A DNA stretch of 64,000 nt from Megascapheus bottae (GCA_024803745.1 JANJXV010000152.1:1725501-1789500); one strand, 5' to 3'; shown: positions 43,416 to 56,039, counted from the first letter of the stretch. The notes: generated by a model from the letters alone, not told the origin. Program-made: numbers and translations.

Positions 43416-44910
43416 GTGTTTGTATTTTAAATGTGCAGCGTGGTGTAAGCATGTATCTGCTGATCTTGAGAACATTTTTACCTAGGACTTTTCACAGAGA
43501 GGGCTGCTCTGTACAGAATGATTGAGACTAAATGTTAGGTAAATGAAATCAACATCCCATTCATCTGCATCCCTCCCAAACATATGCGTATCCTGTGTTG
43601 TCCTCAGGGTTAGTTTTTGCGTATGTGAGCCCGTACTGTGGCTTGAGTCATGGCCTGGATGCTACCCCTTAGCACTTTTATGCAAAGCTTAGGCTTCTGG
43701 CATTTTAACCACAACCACAATTGTTTTTTGCTGGTTAATTTAGACGTAAGAATCTTACGGAATTCATGGCATGGACTGATATTGAACTGGAATGCTCAGA
43801 TCCAGCTTTTACAACCTGTATGCTCATACACATCTCTTCTGATCCAAACACTCATTGTTCAATCTAACTGACAAGATGTGAGGAAAGATGATTGACTGTA
43901 ATTTACCAGATGGGCTTCTAGTGAGTACATATTTCCACTTCCACTCTGAAGCCAGGGAAATGTTTCTGATACATGTTTCAACTATCTCCAAAAGAGGAAA
44001 TAATGTGTGAGTGTGTTTGCTAGTATCTCAGATAGGAGATGGTCTTTGGTATTTGGTAATTGTTGGGCAGAGTGTACCAGCTGGGCTGTGGGCACAGAAC
44101 TGATGTTGCAGACAGGAAGATTTTCATCCCAGACGGACTTTTAATCCAGATCCTCAGATTTCAGGCCTTGAGTAGCTCGGATTACAAGTGTGAGCTGCCA
44201 CCACCATCTACTTCATTTTAAAAACCTTAATTGCTTCTCATTTGTTCATTTTCCTTTTTTGGAAGGTTGATCTAAGCTGGCTGATTGTGCATCACAATGA
44301 AGTGATTGGCCTCTGAAATTATTAATATTTGTTTCATCAGCACGGGATGAATGAAGTTGATCTAAACCCAATAGTATTTTCCTTCTGATGAATAGGGAAC
44401 TTACTTATATCATTTTTCCTTGCCTTTGCTTTCCCAAAGCAAGCAACATGTTTCTGTAAACCCTACTTCATGAGAATATTATAATTACAGCTATCATCTG
44501 CACACTTCAGAATAGTCCCTGCTTTTATAAACTTATATTACAATATCAGGTAGAAGAATGGTGACTGTTAGGTTCATAACTATTCCATAGTTTTCAGTCT
44601 TTAAGGCTCATTAACAAAAGAAGGGATTAAATACATTTAGATAATAGTAGAACATGGCTGCTGCTGATTTGATGTGTGTGCAAATCATACACGGATTTAT
44701 TAGGATTACTCAAATGATTTTTTTTCAAATTTTCAGTAGTAGAGTGCTATGATTACTGAGAGGAGATAGTAATGATGCTGAAATTCTATGAATCAGCTAT
44801 GAAGCAGAATTTTAGGGCAGAGCATTTGCTAGGGACTTAATTGCTAAGACTCATATCAAATATATTGAACTATAACACCCAATGATGGAGGACTCAGCAT
44901 CACATTTTGT
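43416..44910. other. No gene recognised
   Basis: AT-rich sequence. A weak antisense composite SINE remnant lies near 44150-44220; otherwise nothing I can name. Confidence 0.5.
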
Positions 44911-44914
44911 TCGT

Positions 44915-45372
44915 TTTATGCAAGTCCTGTGACTTGAAGCCAGTGCCTGGGAACTGTCCTTGAATATTTTTTTTTCTTAAGGCAAGTGTTCTACCACTTG
45001 ATCCACATCTCCACTTCCAGATTTTGGTAGTTAACTGTAAATCAGAATCTCATGGAATTACTTTGGGCTGGATTCAGACTTGATCCTGAGACATTTGTCT
45101 TCTGTGTAGATAGGATTCCAAGTGTGAGCACAAAGATCCTGGCTAGTATCATTCATCATTCAAGTCATGGGACTTGAACTCTGTGCCTAGGTTTTGCCAC
45201 TGAGCTATCAGCTCAAGACTACTGCCCTAACTCTTGAACCATAGGGCCACTTCTGGGTTTATGGTGGTTAATTGGAGGTAAGAGTCAGTGCCCAGGCTGA
45301 CTTTGAATTGCTATCCTCGGATCTCAGCCTCTGGAGTAGCTACAATTACAATGTGAGCCACCATACCTGGTT
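44915..45372 (-). mobile_element. Two composite SINEs, antisense
   Basis: Old copies at about 44915-45130 and 45165-45372. The second ends in a CTCAGCCTCTGGAGTAGCTACAATTACA type 7SL-like right arm. Confidence 0.65.
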
Positions 45373-45384
45373 ACATCATTTTTT

Positions 45385-45660
45385 AAGTTAATTTTTTTGT
45401 TAAGTCAATATACAGTTGGCATATGGTTACATAAGTAATGAATACATTTCTTAAGAAAATTGTTGCCCCCTCCCTCATTTTTCTCTGTTTTCTGATCCTC
45501 AGCCTCCTCTCCACCCAGGTTGTTCAGTTCATTTCCGTTTAGTGTCTTCCAAGTATCACTATTCAATTGGTTCACATTTTTCCCTTTGTTTTTTTTTTTT
45601 ACCATTTTATTATACCCTTTCCCTTTCCCAAATCACATAAACCTATATACAAGACACAGG
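45385..45660 (-). mobile_element. L1-like 3' end, antisense
   Basis: T-rich start with CAATATACAGTTGGC and ACATTTCTTAAGAAAATTG. It resembles the tail at 24405-24560. A frame on the minus strand is not recognised. Confidence 0.45.
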
Positions 45661-45804
45661 GTACCCGAATTAAACACAGTGAATACAGAAGATAAAACTA
45701 AAGGGAAAAAGAACAAAAGAGGTAAAAAGCAAAGAAAAAGAAAGAACATCATACACTACTTTAGAGGCAACAACACTGAAAAAACAAAACATAAAAAAAT
45801 TGGG

Positions 45805-46270
45805 CTGAAAATGTAGTACAAAGGTACAGTGCTTGCCTAGCATGTATGAAACCCTGGATTCCATTCTTCAGCACCACATAAGCAGAAAAGCTGGAAGTGC
45901 CACTGTGCCTCAAGTGGTAGATTTCTAACGTTCAGCACAGTGTGTCTCAAACTGACAAAATTCTTTGACTGTCACATTTAAGTCAGGCTTCGCAACTTTG
46001 CTAGGAACCAGTTATGTGATTTTGAAGAAAGTCCAATTTTCAAAAAATCACTAAGCAGGCGCTGGAGGGTCACAATTGTCTTTCTAGCTAGCCAGGGAGA
46101 AGGTGATTCAAAGCCACTGCAAGCAAAAAAACCTGTAAGATTCTTCTCTCCACTTATCCACCAAAAAACTAAGTGGAGCTGTGGCTAAAACTGGTACGCC
46201 TTAGTCTTGAGCAAAAAGAACTAAGAGACCTTACCCAGGTCCAAAGTTCAAGCTACCTACCAAGAAAGAA
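45805..46270 (+). mobile_element. ID-like and composite SINEs, sense, old
   Basis: ID-like at 45805-45950 (GTGCTTGCCTAGCATGTATG) and composite at 46045-46270, ending in an A-rich tail. Both are well eroded. Confidence 0.6.
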
Positions 46271-46640
46271 AAAAAAGGCACCCAGATACCTCAGTTTAGA
46301 TAGCCTATCTGGATATCTGAGCAGATTTTTCCTAATCTTTCCTCATTCATCTCATGGAACCACATAATCTTGATCCTCATCTGACTAAGAGCCTGCTTTG
46401 TGCTTAATAAATTCATTCCACATACTCCAGCAGAATATGGACAGCTAACAGCCACTTACCCATGTTTTATTCTACATTAAGGCCAGTAATGTCTTCATAC
46501 CATCTACACAGTCACCTATATCTTTCCCAAAGTATCATTGATTGTAGAACACTCAAAATCCTAAACAATTGTTATAAAACCCCTTGATTCATTAAGAAAA
46601 TTTCTGTACCACTTAGAGCAAATATATTAGTGGTCTTCAC
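46271..46640. other. No gene recognised
   Basis: Unique-looking sequence with no repeat or frame I can support. Confidence 0.4.
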
Positions 46641-46644
46641 ATCC

Positions 46645-47645
46645 AGCCTCTTTTTTTAAAGATATTATTAACATTGATTTTTATATCATATTTCAAATGT
46701 GATGTTTAACAAACAAGTACTCAAGAAGGGAATCTCTATACAGTCACTGGCACATAGATTTTAGAATATAGTAAAAATTAAGCTGACTCTTTGTATGTCC
46801 TAGATACAGATTAATCTATAATAAAACACATGTTTATAGTGTATGTAGTCTATCATAGATATTTATGTCTATGTAGTTATGTTTATATCTCCAAAACTGT
46901 GTCCATAACTTTAGGTACCAACTATTGAGTCATTGCTCTAGTACTGTTTGAATCTAATATCCATATATTAAGGATACCATGCACCTTTTTCTCCTTTGGT
47001 CTTGACTTATCTCACGCAACAGGATTCACTCTAATTTCATCCACTTCCCTGAAAATGCCATTATTATTTTTGTCTGTCTAGATCTTCTTTCTTATGTATT
47101 TATTTTTATTGTAATTTATAGAAGGGTTACATTATATTCACCACATAGAAGGTGAATTACTTCTGAAACTTTGATACCCCCTCTAATGACATGGTCCCCG
47201 TTTCCTTTCCCCCTACCCCCACTCATCTTGATTTTCCCCCTTCCCTATCCAATTTCAAATAACCAATTAGGCACATATGAAATATATCAGATAACAAGGT
47301 GAAATATTGTAACAATATGATATAACCAAGGGATAGCAAAAGAGATAAGAGATAACATAGTACATTAAGGACAACAATCACTCATTATATGACTTTTGTT
47401 TCTTTATCCTGGAGGTCCTTACATTTAGTGTCATACTATTTGGCATGATGTGTCTAGATTTTGTTCTATTGTAAATCTCTGCTAGAAGAGCCCAAGATTT
47501 TTACTGAATTTGACAAATGAGGGAGACTCTTGGGCCTATGTTCCTTTGAGTCTGGCTTACTTAACTTAATATGATTTTTTTCCTTTTCATCCACTTCCCC
47601 GAGAATGCCATTATTTTATCTTGTCGGTTGGCTATGTATCATTCC

Positions 47646-47684
<39 letters not shown>

Positions 47685-48716
47685 CACATTTTTTTATCTA
47701 TTCATCTGTAGTTGGGCATCTTGTTGTTTCCATCATCCAGCCTCATTTTCTACAGATATTTTTTGTAGTCTCTTTTTTATTGTCAGGGTAATGAATAGAG
47801 GGGTTACAATTACATTTACAGGTAGTAGGTTGCATTACTTCTCACACATTGATTCCCTTCCTCATGTTTTTATCCCCAGTTCCCTCTCCCCACCCTTTCC
47901 CCAACATCTTGTTTCCCCTCTTCCCTTTCCTATTTCAAATAAACATATATACAATATGCCAGGTAAAAAATCAGATACTGTACCAATCTGAAATTAACCA
48001 AAGGACAAAAAAGAGATGAGAAATAACATAGTAGATTAAGGACAACAATCACACAAGATTAAGAACAATGACGACACAAGATACAGCTCTTTTTCCCATA
48101 TCCTAGAGATCCTTTCATTTAGTCTCAACCTATATGACCTTATATACCTAGGTTTTTGAGTTATTGTAATCCTCTGCTAGGAGAGTCCTAGATGTGTACT
48201 AATTATTACAAATGAGGGAAACCATTGAGCTTATGTCCCTTTGGGTCTGGCTTACTTCACTTAATATGACTTTTTCCAAGTCTTTCCACTTCCTTACAAA
48301 TGCAGTGATGTCACTCTTTCTGATGGCAGCATATCATTCCATTGTGTATAAGTACAACATCTTCTTGATTCAGTCATCTACTGAGTGGCATCTGGGTTGG
48401 TTCCATATCTTTGCTATGGTAAATAGTGCTGCAATAAGCATCGTTGTGCTAGTGGCTTTAGTATGTCCTTGTTTCTGGAAAATTGGGTATATGCCAAGTA
48501 GTGGAATTGCTGGGTCATAGGGGAGCTCCACACTGCTTTCCCTAGTGGTTGAACGAGTTTACACTCACACCAACAGTGTAGTAGTGATCCCCCCCTGGCC
48601 ACTTCCCCACCAGTATCTGTTACTAGATTTCTTGGTAATGGCCATTCTGACTGGAGTTAGGTGGAATCTCAAAGTTGTTTTCATTTGCATTTCTTTTATG
48701 GCCAGAGATATGAAGC
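46645..48716 (-). mobile_element. Several L1 3' fragments, antisense
   Basis: An old L1 remnant at 46645-47095, a younger tail at about 47096-47645, a (GT)n run, an old remnant at 47688-47760, and a better-preserved copy at 47762-48716. The last is the reverse complement of 53800-54731 of the full L1, including the ORF2 C-terminus and the cysteine-rich end near 48500-48600. Confidence 0.75.
47649..47685. repeat. (GT)n microsatellite
   Basis: About 18 GT units inside antisense L1 sequence. Confidence 0.95.
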
Positions 48717-48720
48717 TAGA

Positions 48721-49197
48721 AGTACAGGCTTCAGCTACCTGGCTGACACCACCCATAAAGGGCATTTTGCCAAGCTGGCGAGAAGGGCCAACTAGTACCT
48801 AGACCACGTGGGCTTCCTACTTACACCCTATGAGGTGCTCAGACCAAGTCATCTTATTTTTCTTGGTCTTACTGGTCGCGCATTCCTCCAGCTGGTCAAA
48901 AAGGATGTGTAATTGGAAGAGCAGCTCTGAGGCCGGAATGTGGAGCCTCATATAGAGATTGAGTTATGTCAGGGTGTGGCAGTTCTTGAACTCGTAGAAA
49001 TCACTGGGGTAGAAGTCCATTCACATCAAAGATATGAAACACACGATGCTGCGGGTACATTCGGTACAAGGAAAGTGAGAGCGTTCTCTCTCCATCCTGA
49101 GCCTTCTACCAAAGCTCCTGTCATGCAGGACTCTAATGCTGTGGCTGTCCTGCAGAGATGTGCATTTATATGCTGGGAGGGGGGAAAAGACACATGA
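48721..49197 (+). pseudogene. Unrecognised pseudogene fragment
   Basis: A single + frame stays protein-like over about 158 codons, broken by TAG (near 48793), TAA (near 48910) and TGA (near 48928). It reads STGFSYLADTTHKGHFAKL, later YLDHVGFLLTPYEVLRPS and FLQLVKKDV, and EIELCQGVAVLELVEITGVE. It lies just beyond the truncated 5' end of an L1. Length, composition and evenly spaced stops suggest a retrocopy, but I cannot name the parent. A chance frame is possible. Confidence 0.35.
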
Positions 49198-49301
49198 GAA
49201 CAGGATGACTTTTACATCCCACTTCCAGAAGCGTCTGAGAGATGCCTCTATGCATCTGTCCAAAGTAAACACACCTCAAATTAAGTAAGTAAATGCTCTA
49301 A

Positions 49302-49322
49302 ATAAATAAATAAATAAATGCT
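49302..49322. repeat. (AAAT)n microsatellite
   Basis: Five AAAT units followed by a partial duplication of the CTCTAAATAAA flank. Confidence 0.85.
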
Positions 49323-49339
49323 CTAAATAAAGAAGTAAA

Positions 49340-49545
49340 TGCTCATGCCTCTAATCTTAGCCACTCAGTAGGATGAGATCTGAAGATCACAGTTGAAAGC
49401 CAGTGTAGTCAGTAAAAGTCTAAATGCACTTGTCTTCAATTAGGCAGCAAAAAGCCAGAACTGGTCCTATGACACAAACGGTACAGTGCTAATCTTTGAA
49501 CACCAAAGGGACAGCATTTAGACATGGTTTCAAGTTCAAGTGGCA
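49340..49545 (+). mobile_element. Composite SINE, sense, old
   Basis: GATGAGATCTGAAGATCACAG in the left part, then a worn tRNA-like right part. Confidence 0.55.
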
Positions 49546-50073
49546 GCATTGGACCACAAACAACATGTAAATGCTTTGAGTTTCCACAGGCAAAGTTATC
49601 ACAATCCCTCCCTGATGGCTCAAAAGTGATTGTGCCCCCAGCTTTTCCACTGCCTCCAGTACTTCACAGGACTCCGCCATTGCTACTGAAACCTTATTTC
49701 CTACTGGGAAATGGGATTTCCTAGGACCTCACCAGGTGAGGGCTGCAATTGGGGGCCACTCACTCATGCCTGAAATGCAAATTCTCAGAAAGCACACTGC
49801 TGAGACTCCAGGAGCTTGTGAGGGAAATGAAATGGCATGGTGGCCCAGTCCTAATAAAGTAGCCAGCTCATGCACTTTTGTCATGCTTAGCTCCCCTGTG
49901 AACAACCCAGTGAACCAAAAAGGCTCAGAGAGGTGTCAAGTATTCCAAGACTTGGCCAGGAGGGGCTGAGCAAGCCTGGGTTTGGAGGGGGAACACTCAC
50001 TTTTTCAAGAGAATTTCCAGCAACTGCTACATTGTCCCCCACTGTCTGAAATTGTACAGGAAATTTCCCACAT
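49546..50073. other. No gene recognised
   Basis: Sequence up to the L1 insertion site; open frames here are short and not conserved in any way I can see. Confidence 0.4.
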
Positions 50074-50086
50074 AAAAGAGATCACC

Positions 50087-51892
50087 GGATGAATGAAGAT
50101 GGCGCTGAGACAATAGGGATGCTGTCTAGCTCTCTCTCAAAAAAGGGGAGAACCAGGGTGACCCACAAGCCAACTACCTTAAGAAATCCACAACAACAAA
50201 CTCAAAAAGCAATGGAGAAGGACTCAAAACGGAAAAGAAATCCAGATAAAGCTCACATCCAATTTTCTCAAAGAATTCAGAACGCGAGGACCCCTCCCCC
50301 ACCTCTCTCATCCAGCTCCAAGCTGCAAAAGCCGCGGAAAGCTACAAAAAGCAGCGGCAGGCGCCGGCTCCAATCAGCGAAAAGTGGCGGTGGGTGCCAG
50401 CTCCACACCTGCAAAGCGGCGGTCAGGCGCTGGTTCCAAGCCAAGAAAAGCGGCGGCAGTGGAGGGCGCCAGGCTGGAAGCCCAACTGCTGCAGAAACCA
50501 GCACAGAACCGACAGCGAATGGCGGAAGCAGCGGAACCCAGACGTAGAACACAAGCATCGGCGGAGACCCAAGGGGAGTGAAAGACTCCCCACCACCGTG
50601 GAACACCCGCAGATATACGCAGAGGCATGAGTAATACAGTGCATCCCCAAACACATCAGAAAAGCACAGCAGGTGCCAAGCAATATAACTTAACTCAGAC
50701 CCCAATACCCCGCCCAAGAAAGACTGGCGGGAGTAGGGAGGCAAGGAAGTTAGAATCCTGTCCCTTCCCTCAACAGCCCCCTCCCTCAGGCCATTGAGGA
50801 GATTGACAGGCGGGCTACCTAAGACCCAGCACCCCACCAAGGGAGGCAGAGCTGTCCCAACTCCCACCCGCCCAACGGGCTAAACCCCCAGCCCTCTGAC
50901 TGGAGACTGACAAGCAGGAGGACCCTAAGACTCAGCACCCCACCAGGGGAGGCGGAGCTGTCCCAGCTCCCACAAGCCCACCAGGCTCCTCTCCCAGGCC
51001 ACTGGATCTGGAGATTGGAGGGCACAAGGACCCTGCCTTACAACAGCGGGTAGGGGGTGCGTGAATATAGGAGCCAGCATCTGCACACCCTCAATTCTTG
51101 AGCAGGGCATCCTCCAGCTGGGAATCCTGAGCAACACAGCACCGAGGGGCCTCCCCCACAGCCACAGACTCTGACAAAGCAGTGGAAACAGCAGGGATCT
51201 GAAGGGCCAACCAGCAGCCAAGCTCCCCTTCTGAGAATCAAAAAGGCGCTGCTCCGCACTTGGAGCTCATATCCTCAGCTGGGCCCCGCCCCTGGGAACA
51301 GAGGGGTCTCCTGCTGGTCCTGCTGAGAGACACTGGAAACTATCAATCCCCAGAACCTTGGCTTGGGGCCGCCCCTGGAAGCAGCACAGCAAAACGTCTG
51401 CCAACCGCTCTCAGACAAAAGCTCGCAGATCCATCCCAAGGTCCACTGTGAGGCTACAGGTTGGGCTAAGAGCTAGTCGTGCAGCAACACATAAGTTTAT
51501 TCTAATACTTTCCAAACTTTGTACTCAAATACGCTACCTAATTACCAACTTAGGTCAGTTGTCCTTACGCTATACCTTTTCTTCATTACTACAATATTCT
51601 TACACCCCTACGTTAATCCTCTTGTACCTCCCCTGACCTCTCTCATTCTATTTTTCAATCTCTGGACCTCTGTTCGTCTTTCAACCCTTATACTGCATGG
51701 ATCTACAGTTGATGGCTGTTGAGCAATATTGTATATCTAGGTGTTTAATTATTCTCTAGGCTCAGAGGGACTTAAAGACAATACAGATTGGATTGAGAGA
51801 CTTATTGTTTTGGGTATAAATTGCTTATCAGTGGATGTATTAGACTGGTCTGTAACTGCACAAAAAGAAACAGTGATAACACCAATCAAAAC
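50087..51892 (+). repeat. L1 5' UTR, GC-rich distal part
   Basis: Distal 1.3 kb is GC-rich with loosely repeated blocks (ACCCAGCACCCCACC near 50823 and again near 50932; CAGCTCC(A/C)A words). The proximal 400 bases match the inverted L1 at 38127-38480. Frames on both strands here overlap one another and are compositional. Confidence 0.75.
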
Positions 51893-54329
51893 TGGCCCAG
51901 GGCCAGATGGATTCACAGATGAATTCTATAAGGTCTTCAAAGCAGAGCTCACACCAATACTCCTCAAGCTCTTCAACGAAATTGAAAATGAAGGTTCTTT
52001 ACCAAACTCATTCTATGAAGGCAGTATAACCCTCAACCCCAAACCAGACAGAGATTAATCAAAGAGAGAGAACTATAGACCTATATCTTTGATGAACATC
52101 GATGCAAAACTTCTCAACAAAATACTGCCAACCGTCTACAACAACTCATCAAAAAAATTATGCACTATGATCAAACAGGATTCATCGCAGGGAGACAAAG
52201 CTGGTTCAACATAATCAAAACAATTAATATAATTCAACACATCAACAGGAGCAAGGACAAAAATGACATGATTGTCTCAATAGACGAGGAAAAGGCATTT
52301 GAGAAGATCCAACACTCCTTTATGTTAAAAGCTCTGGAGAAACTAGGAATCCAAGGAACATTCCTCAATGTAATAAAGGCTGTGTATGAGAAACCCACTG
52401 CTAGTATTACACTTAATGGTGCAAATCTAAAGCCATTCCCTCTAGAATCAGGAATGAGACAAGGATGCCCACTCTCTCCACTACACTTTAACATAGTACT
52501 AGAATTACTAGCCAGTGCAATAAGGCAAGAAGCAAGCATAAAGGGGATCCAAGTAGGGAAAGAGGAAATAAAACTTTCCCTCTTTGCAGATGATATGATT
52601 TTGTATTTAAAAAATCCTATAGACTCTACTCCCAAGCTCCTTGAGCTGATTCAAAACTTTGGAAGAGTAGCAGGCTATAAAATCAACCCTAAAAACTCAA
52701 CTGCCTTTCTTTATGCCAACAGTGAGAGTAACGAGGCAATAATCAGGAAAGAAACTCCTTTCACAATAGCCTCAAAGAAAATAAAGTACCTGGGAATTAG
52801 CTTAACTAAAAATGTAAAGGAACTTTTTGATGAAAACTTTAAAACCCTAAGAAAGGAAATTAAAGCAGAACTAAGGAAATGGAAAAACCTCCCATGCTCC
52901 AGGATTGGAAGAATCAACATTGTGAAAATGACAATATTGCTAAGGGCTATCTACAAATTCAATGCAATACCCATCAATATCCCAATGGCATTCTTTAAAG
53001 AAATAGAAGAGACCATTCAAAATTTCATATGGAATAAAGAAGACCCCGTATAGCAAAAACACTTCTTAGCAGAAAGTACAGCGCTGGAGGAATTTCAATT
53101 CCAAACTTTAGACTCTATTACAGAGCTATAATTCTCAAAACAGCTTGGTACTGGCACAAGAACAGGCCTGAAGACCAATGGAATAGAATTGAGGATACAG
53201 ATACTAAAACACAGACCTATGGCCACCTAATCTTTTACAAGGGAGCCAAAACAATAGAATGGAAGAAAGACAGCCTTTTCAACAAGTTGTGCTGGCAGAA
53301 CTGGTTAAGCACCTGCAGAAAACTAAAGTTGGATCCTTCTTTCTCACCTTGCACTAGAATTAACTCCAAATGGATCAAAGACCTGGAGGTAAAAGCTGAC
53401 ACACTGAAAAGTTTACAGGAAGGAATAGGAGATACACTAGGCCTCCTTGGCATAGGTCAAAGCTTTCTTAATAAGGACCAAGAATCACAACAAATCAGAG
53501 AAAGGCTGGATAAGTGGGACTGCATTAAACTGCAGAGCTTTTGTATGGTAAGGACATAGCTACTAAATTAATTACGAAGCCTCCAGAGTGGGAGAAGATC
53601 TTCACCAACCAAACAACGGACAAAGACCTCGTATCTAAAATATATCAACAACTCAAAAAATTGAATTACTCCAAAACTAACCTCCAAAGTAACAACCATC
53701 CCATTAAAAAATGGGCCAAAGATTTAAACAGAGTCTTCTTTGAAGAAGAAACAAAAATGGCCTATAGACACATGAAGAAATGCTCAACATCTCTGGTCAT
53801 AAAAGAAATACAAATCAAAACAAATCTAAGATTCCACCTCACTCCAGTTAGAATGGCCAGGATTAGGATAACGAATAATAACAATTGCTGGAGGGGATTT
53901 GGCCAGGAGGGATCACTACTACACTGTTGGTGGGAGTGCAAACTCATTCAACCACTATAGAAACCAGTGTGGCAGTGCCTCAAAAGGCTAAACATAGAAC
54001 TCCCCTATGACCCAGCAATTCCACTACTTGGCATTTACCCAACCATCCAGAAACAAGGGCATATTAAATCCACTAGCACAACAATGTTCATTGCAGCACT
54101 ATTCACCATAGCAAAGATATGGAACCAACCTAGATGTCCCTCAGTTGATGAGTGGATCAACAAGTTGTGGTATTTGTACACAATGGAATTCTATGCTGCT
54201 GTCAGAAAGAATGACATCGCCCCATTTGTTAGGACATGGAAAGACTTAGAAAAAATCATATTAAGTGAAGTAAGCCAGACTCAAGGGAACTTAGGCTCAT
54301 TGGTTTCCCTCATTCGTCATAATCAATAG
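51893..54329 (+). pseudogene. L1 ORF2, reverse transcriptase to C-terminus
   Basis: The frame 51741-52058 enters the RT domain ([20 protein letters not shown]) and stops. The main open part, 52160-53053, is 297 codons with QTGFIAGRQ, a RQGCPLSP motif, the catalytic [10 protein letters not shown] (about 52580-52610) and GRINIVKM. Later frames 53287-53559, 53541-53960 and 53967-54329 cover the C-terminal region, including the cysteine-rich end (CWWECKLIQPLW type). Four or more lesions prevent one product. Confidence 0.88.
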
Positions 54330-54731
54330 AAACCTGGGCTGTTCTAGCAGAGATCTGCAATAGAGCAAAATCTTGATACAGAAGGCCATATAGTAAAAAG
54401 CTAATTGAAAGGACCTCCATGATATTGAAACAAAAGCCATATAAGGAATGATTATTGTCCTTAATGTACTATGTTGTCTCTCATCTCCTTTGTTATCCCT
54501 TGGTTATCTCATATTTTTACAGTATCTCACTTTGTTATCTGATATATTGATGAATGTATTTGTATTTGGTTATTTGAAATTTGATAGGGAAGGGGGGAAA
54601 CCAAGACGGGTGAGGAGTGTGGGGAGAAGGGTAATGGGTACAAAGACATGTGAAATGGTATCAATGTATGGGAATTAATGCACCTTCTATCTGGCAAATA
54701 TCATGTAACCCTTTTACTAATTACAATAAAA
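54330..54731 (+). repeat. L1 3' UTR and A tail
   Basis: It contains a G-rich stretch (GATAGGGAAGGGGGG) and ends ATTACAATAAAAAAAA. The same tail, sense or antisense, is seen at 14225, 23605, 36830, 47096 and 47762. Confidence 0.85.
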
Positions 54732-54744
54732 AAAAGCGATCACC

Positions 54745-55600
54745 TTTCTGGTAGGCAGGGATCAGCTTTATCAGCAGCATCTCCAACAGGCCTTCCTCCA
54801 GGATCCATAGGTTACAAGGCTCATTCAGAATCTGAGCTGACTCTCCATCACACTATGGTGGCAAAAACAGTGTATCTTTCAAACACAGAAATGGGAGAAC
54901 CCTTCGCACTGAGGAATTGTGATAAAGTAGATTAAAAACGCCACAAGCTCTCATCTCAGTATAGATACTTGAAAGCAAGAAGAACGTTGTAGTGTGTAGG
55001 GAGGATGATAGGGTAAAATAGGTTTCCTCTCAGGAATATACCTCAGCTAAGTTGCCCTGGATTTTCCTGGCTTTCTTTGTAGAGAAATGCCTGATATACT
55101 GGAATTTTGGGTTGGCACTGATTCAGCATCTATATCTTCGAGTGAGACATCCATATCTCTCATGCCTGAGACCTGAGTCTTCTGATCTTTGGCAACAGCA
55201 CAGCAACATCTTTCTGGTTCCTGAGCCACAGGCCAAGTGTGCTGGCTTGAGCTGGTTGTCAGACACAGTTGCTTAGTTACCAGGGTTCCATATTCTATTC
55301 CATTGTGAGGGAGGTAGGGTCACCTCTCAGGGTCCAATGACCAAAGCTCCTTGCTCACAGAAGACCTCCCCAAAGACATACTGGAGGCTGAATCTCCCCT
55401 CCCACCTCACAACATACATTTGGATGTAGTAAACCACACACCTTGTCAAATCCCAAATCTTTAAAAGGCCTGGTACTAGCCTGGTCTCAGGATCAAGGAG
55501 CATTTCTTAGGTAAGATCCAAACTTAACTGTCACTATTCCCTTTAGTCTTCACAAGCCATTTTGCTTCACACTGCCTTCTCAGCCTGCATTTTGCCTCTT
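54745..55600. other. No gene recognised
   Basis: Short frames only (for example 55052-55276 and its antisense); none matches a family I know. Confidence 0.4.
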
Positions 55601-55604
55601 GCAC

Positions 55605-55802
55605 ATTTTTTTTGTTTTTGCTAGCCCTGGGACTTGACCTCAGAGCCTGAGCATTGTTCTTGGGTTTTCTTTAGGCTATACCTGTCCCACCGAGCCACAG
55701 CACCAATTCCAGTGTTTTCTATGTACATGGTATTGTGGAATCAGACCGGAGTCTTTTTGCATGGTAGCCAAGCCCTCTACCACTAGATCAAACATCCAGG
55801 CC
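55605..55802 (-). mobile_element. ID-like SINE, antisense
   Basis: TTTTTGCTAGCCCTGGGACTTG start; ends near CAAACATCCAGGCC. Eroded. Confidence 0.7.
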
Positions 55803-56039
55803 ATCTTGCACATATATTTGACCTCAATCTACTAGGACGTTGTTAGGTTTCTGTACCTTAATCTATTTTTTTCTGATGAATATCTGTGCTGTCATCTGTA
55901 AAAAATGCAAGTGGGAAATCACAGAAGTATTGGTGAAATTTAAAAAAAGCATTACACACCTACATAAGTGTTCATTCATTGTAGGAGAAAGGATATTTTG
56001 ATATGATGATGATGACTATTTACAAATATTATATCGGGA

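Larger units (their letters stand above)
50074..54744 (+). mobile_element. LINE-1 with target-site duplication, 5' UTR joined to ORF2
   Basis: The element spans 50087-54731, between copies of AAAAG(A/C)GATCACC at 50074-50086 and 54732-54744 (one mismatch). It begins with a YY1-type AAGATGGCGC, has a GC-rich 5' UTR of about 1.8 kb, and ends in an AATAAAAAAAA tail. At about 51892 the 5' UTR passes straight into the ORF2 reverse-transcriptase domain (CCAGGGCCAGATGG), so all of ORF1 and the ORF2 endonuclease are missing. ORF2 has few further stops. Complete ends plus the duplication mean it was inserted as one unit; the deletion may predate insertion. Confidence 0.85.

Noticed and set aside
50089..51260. 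Several 60-196 codon frames on both strands in the GC-rich block
   Set aside because: They overlap one another and lie in an L1 5' UTR.
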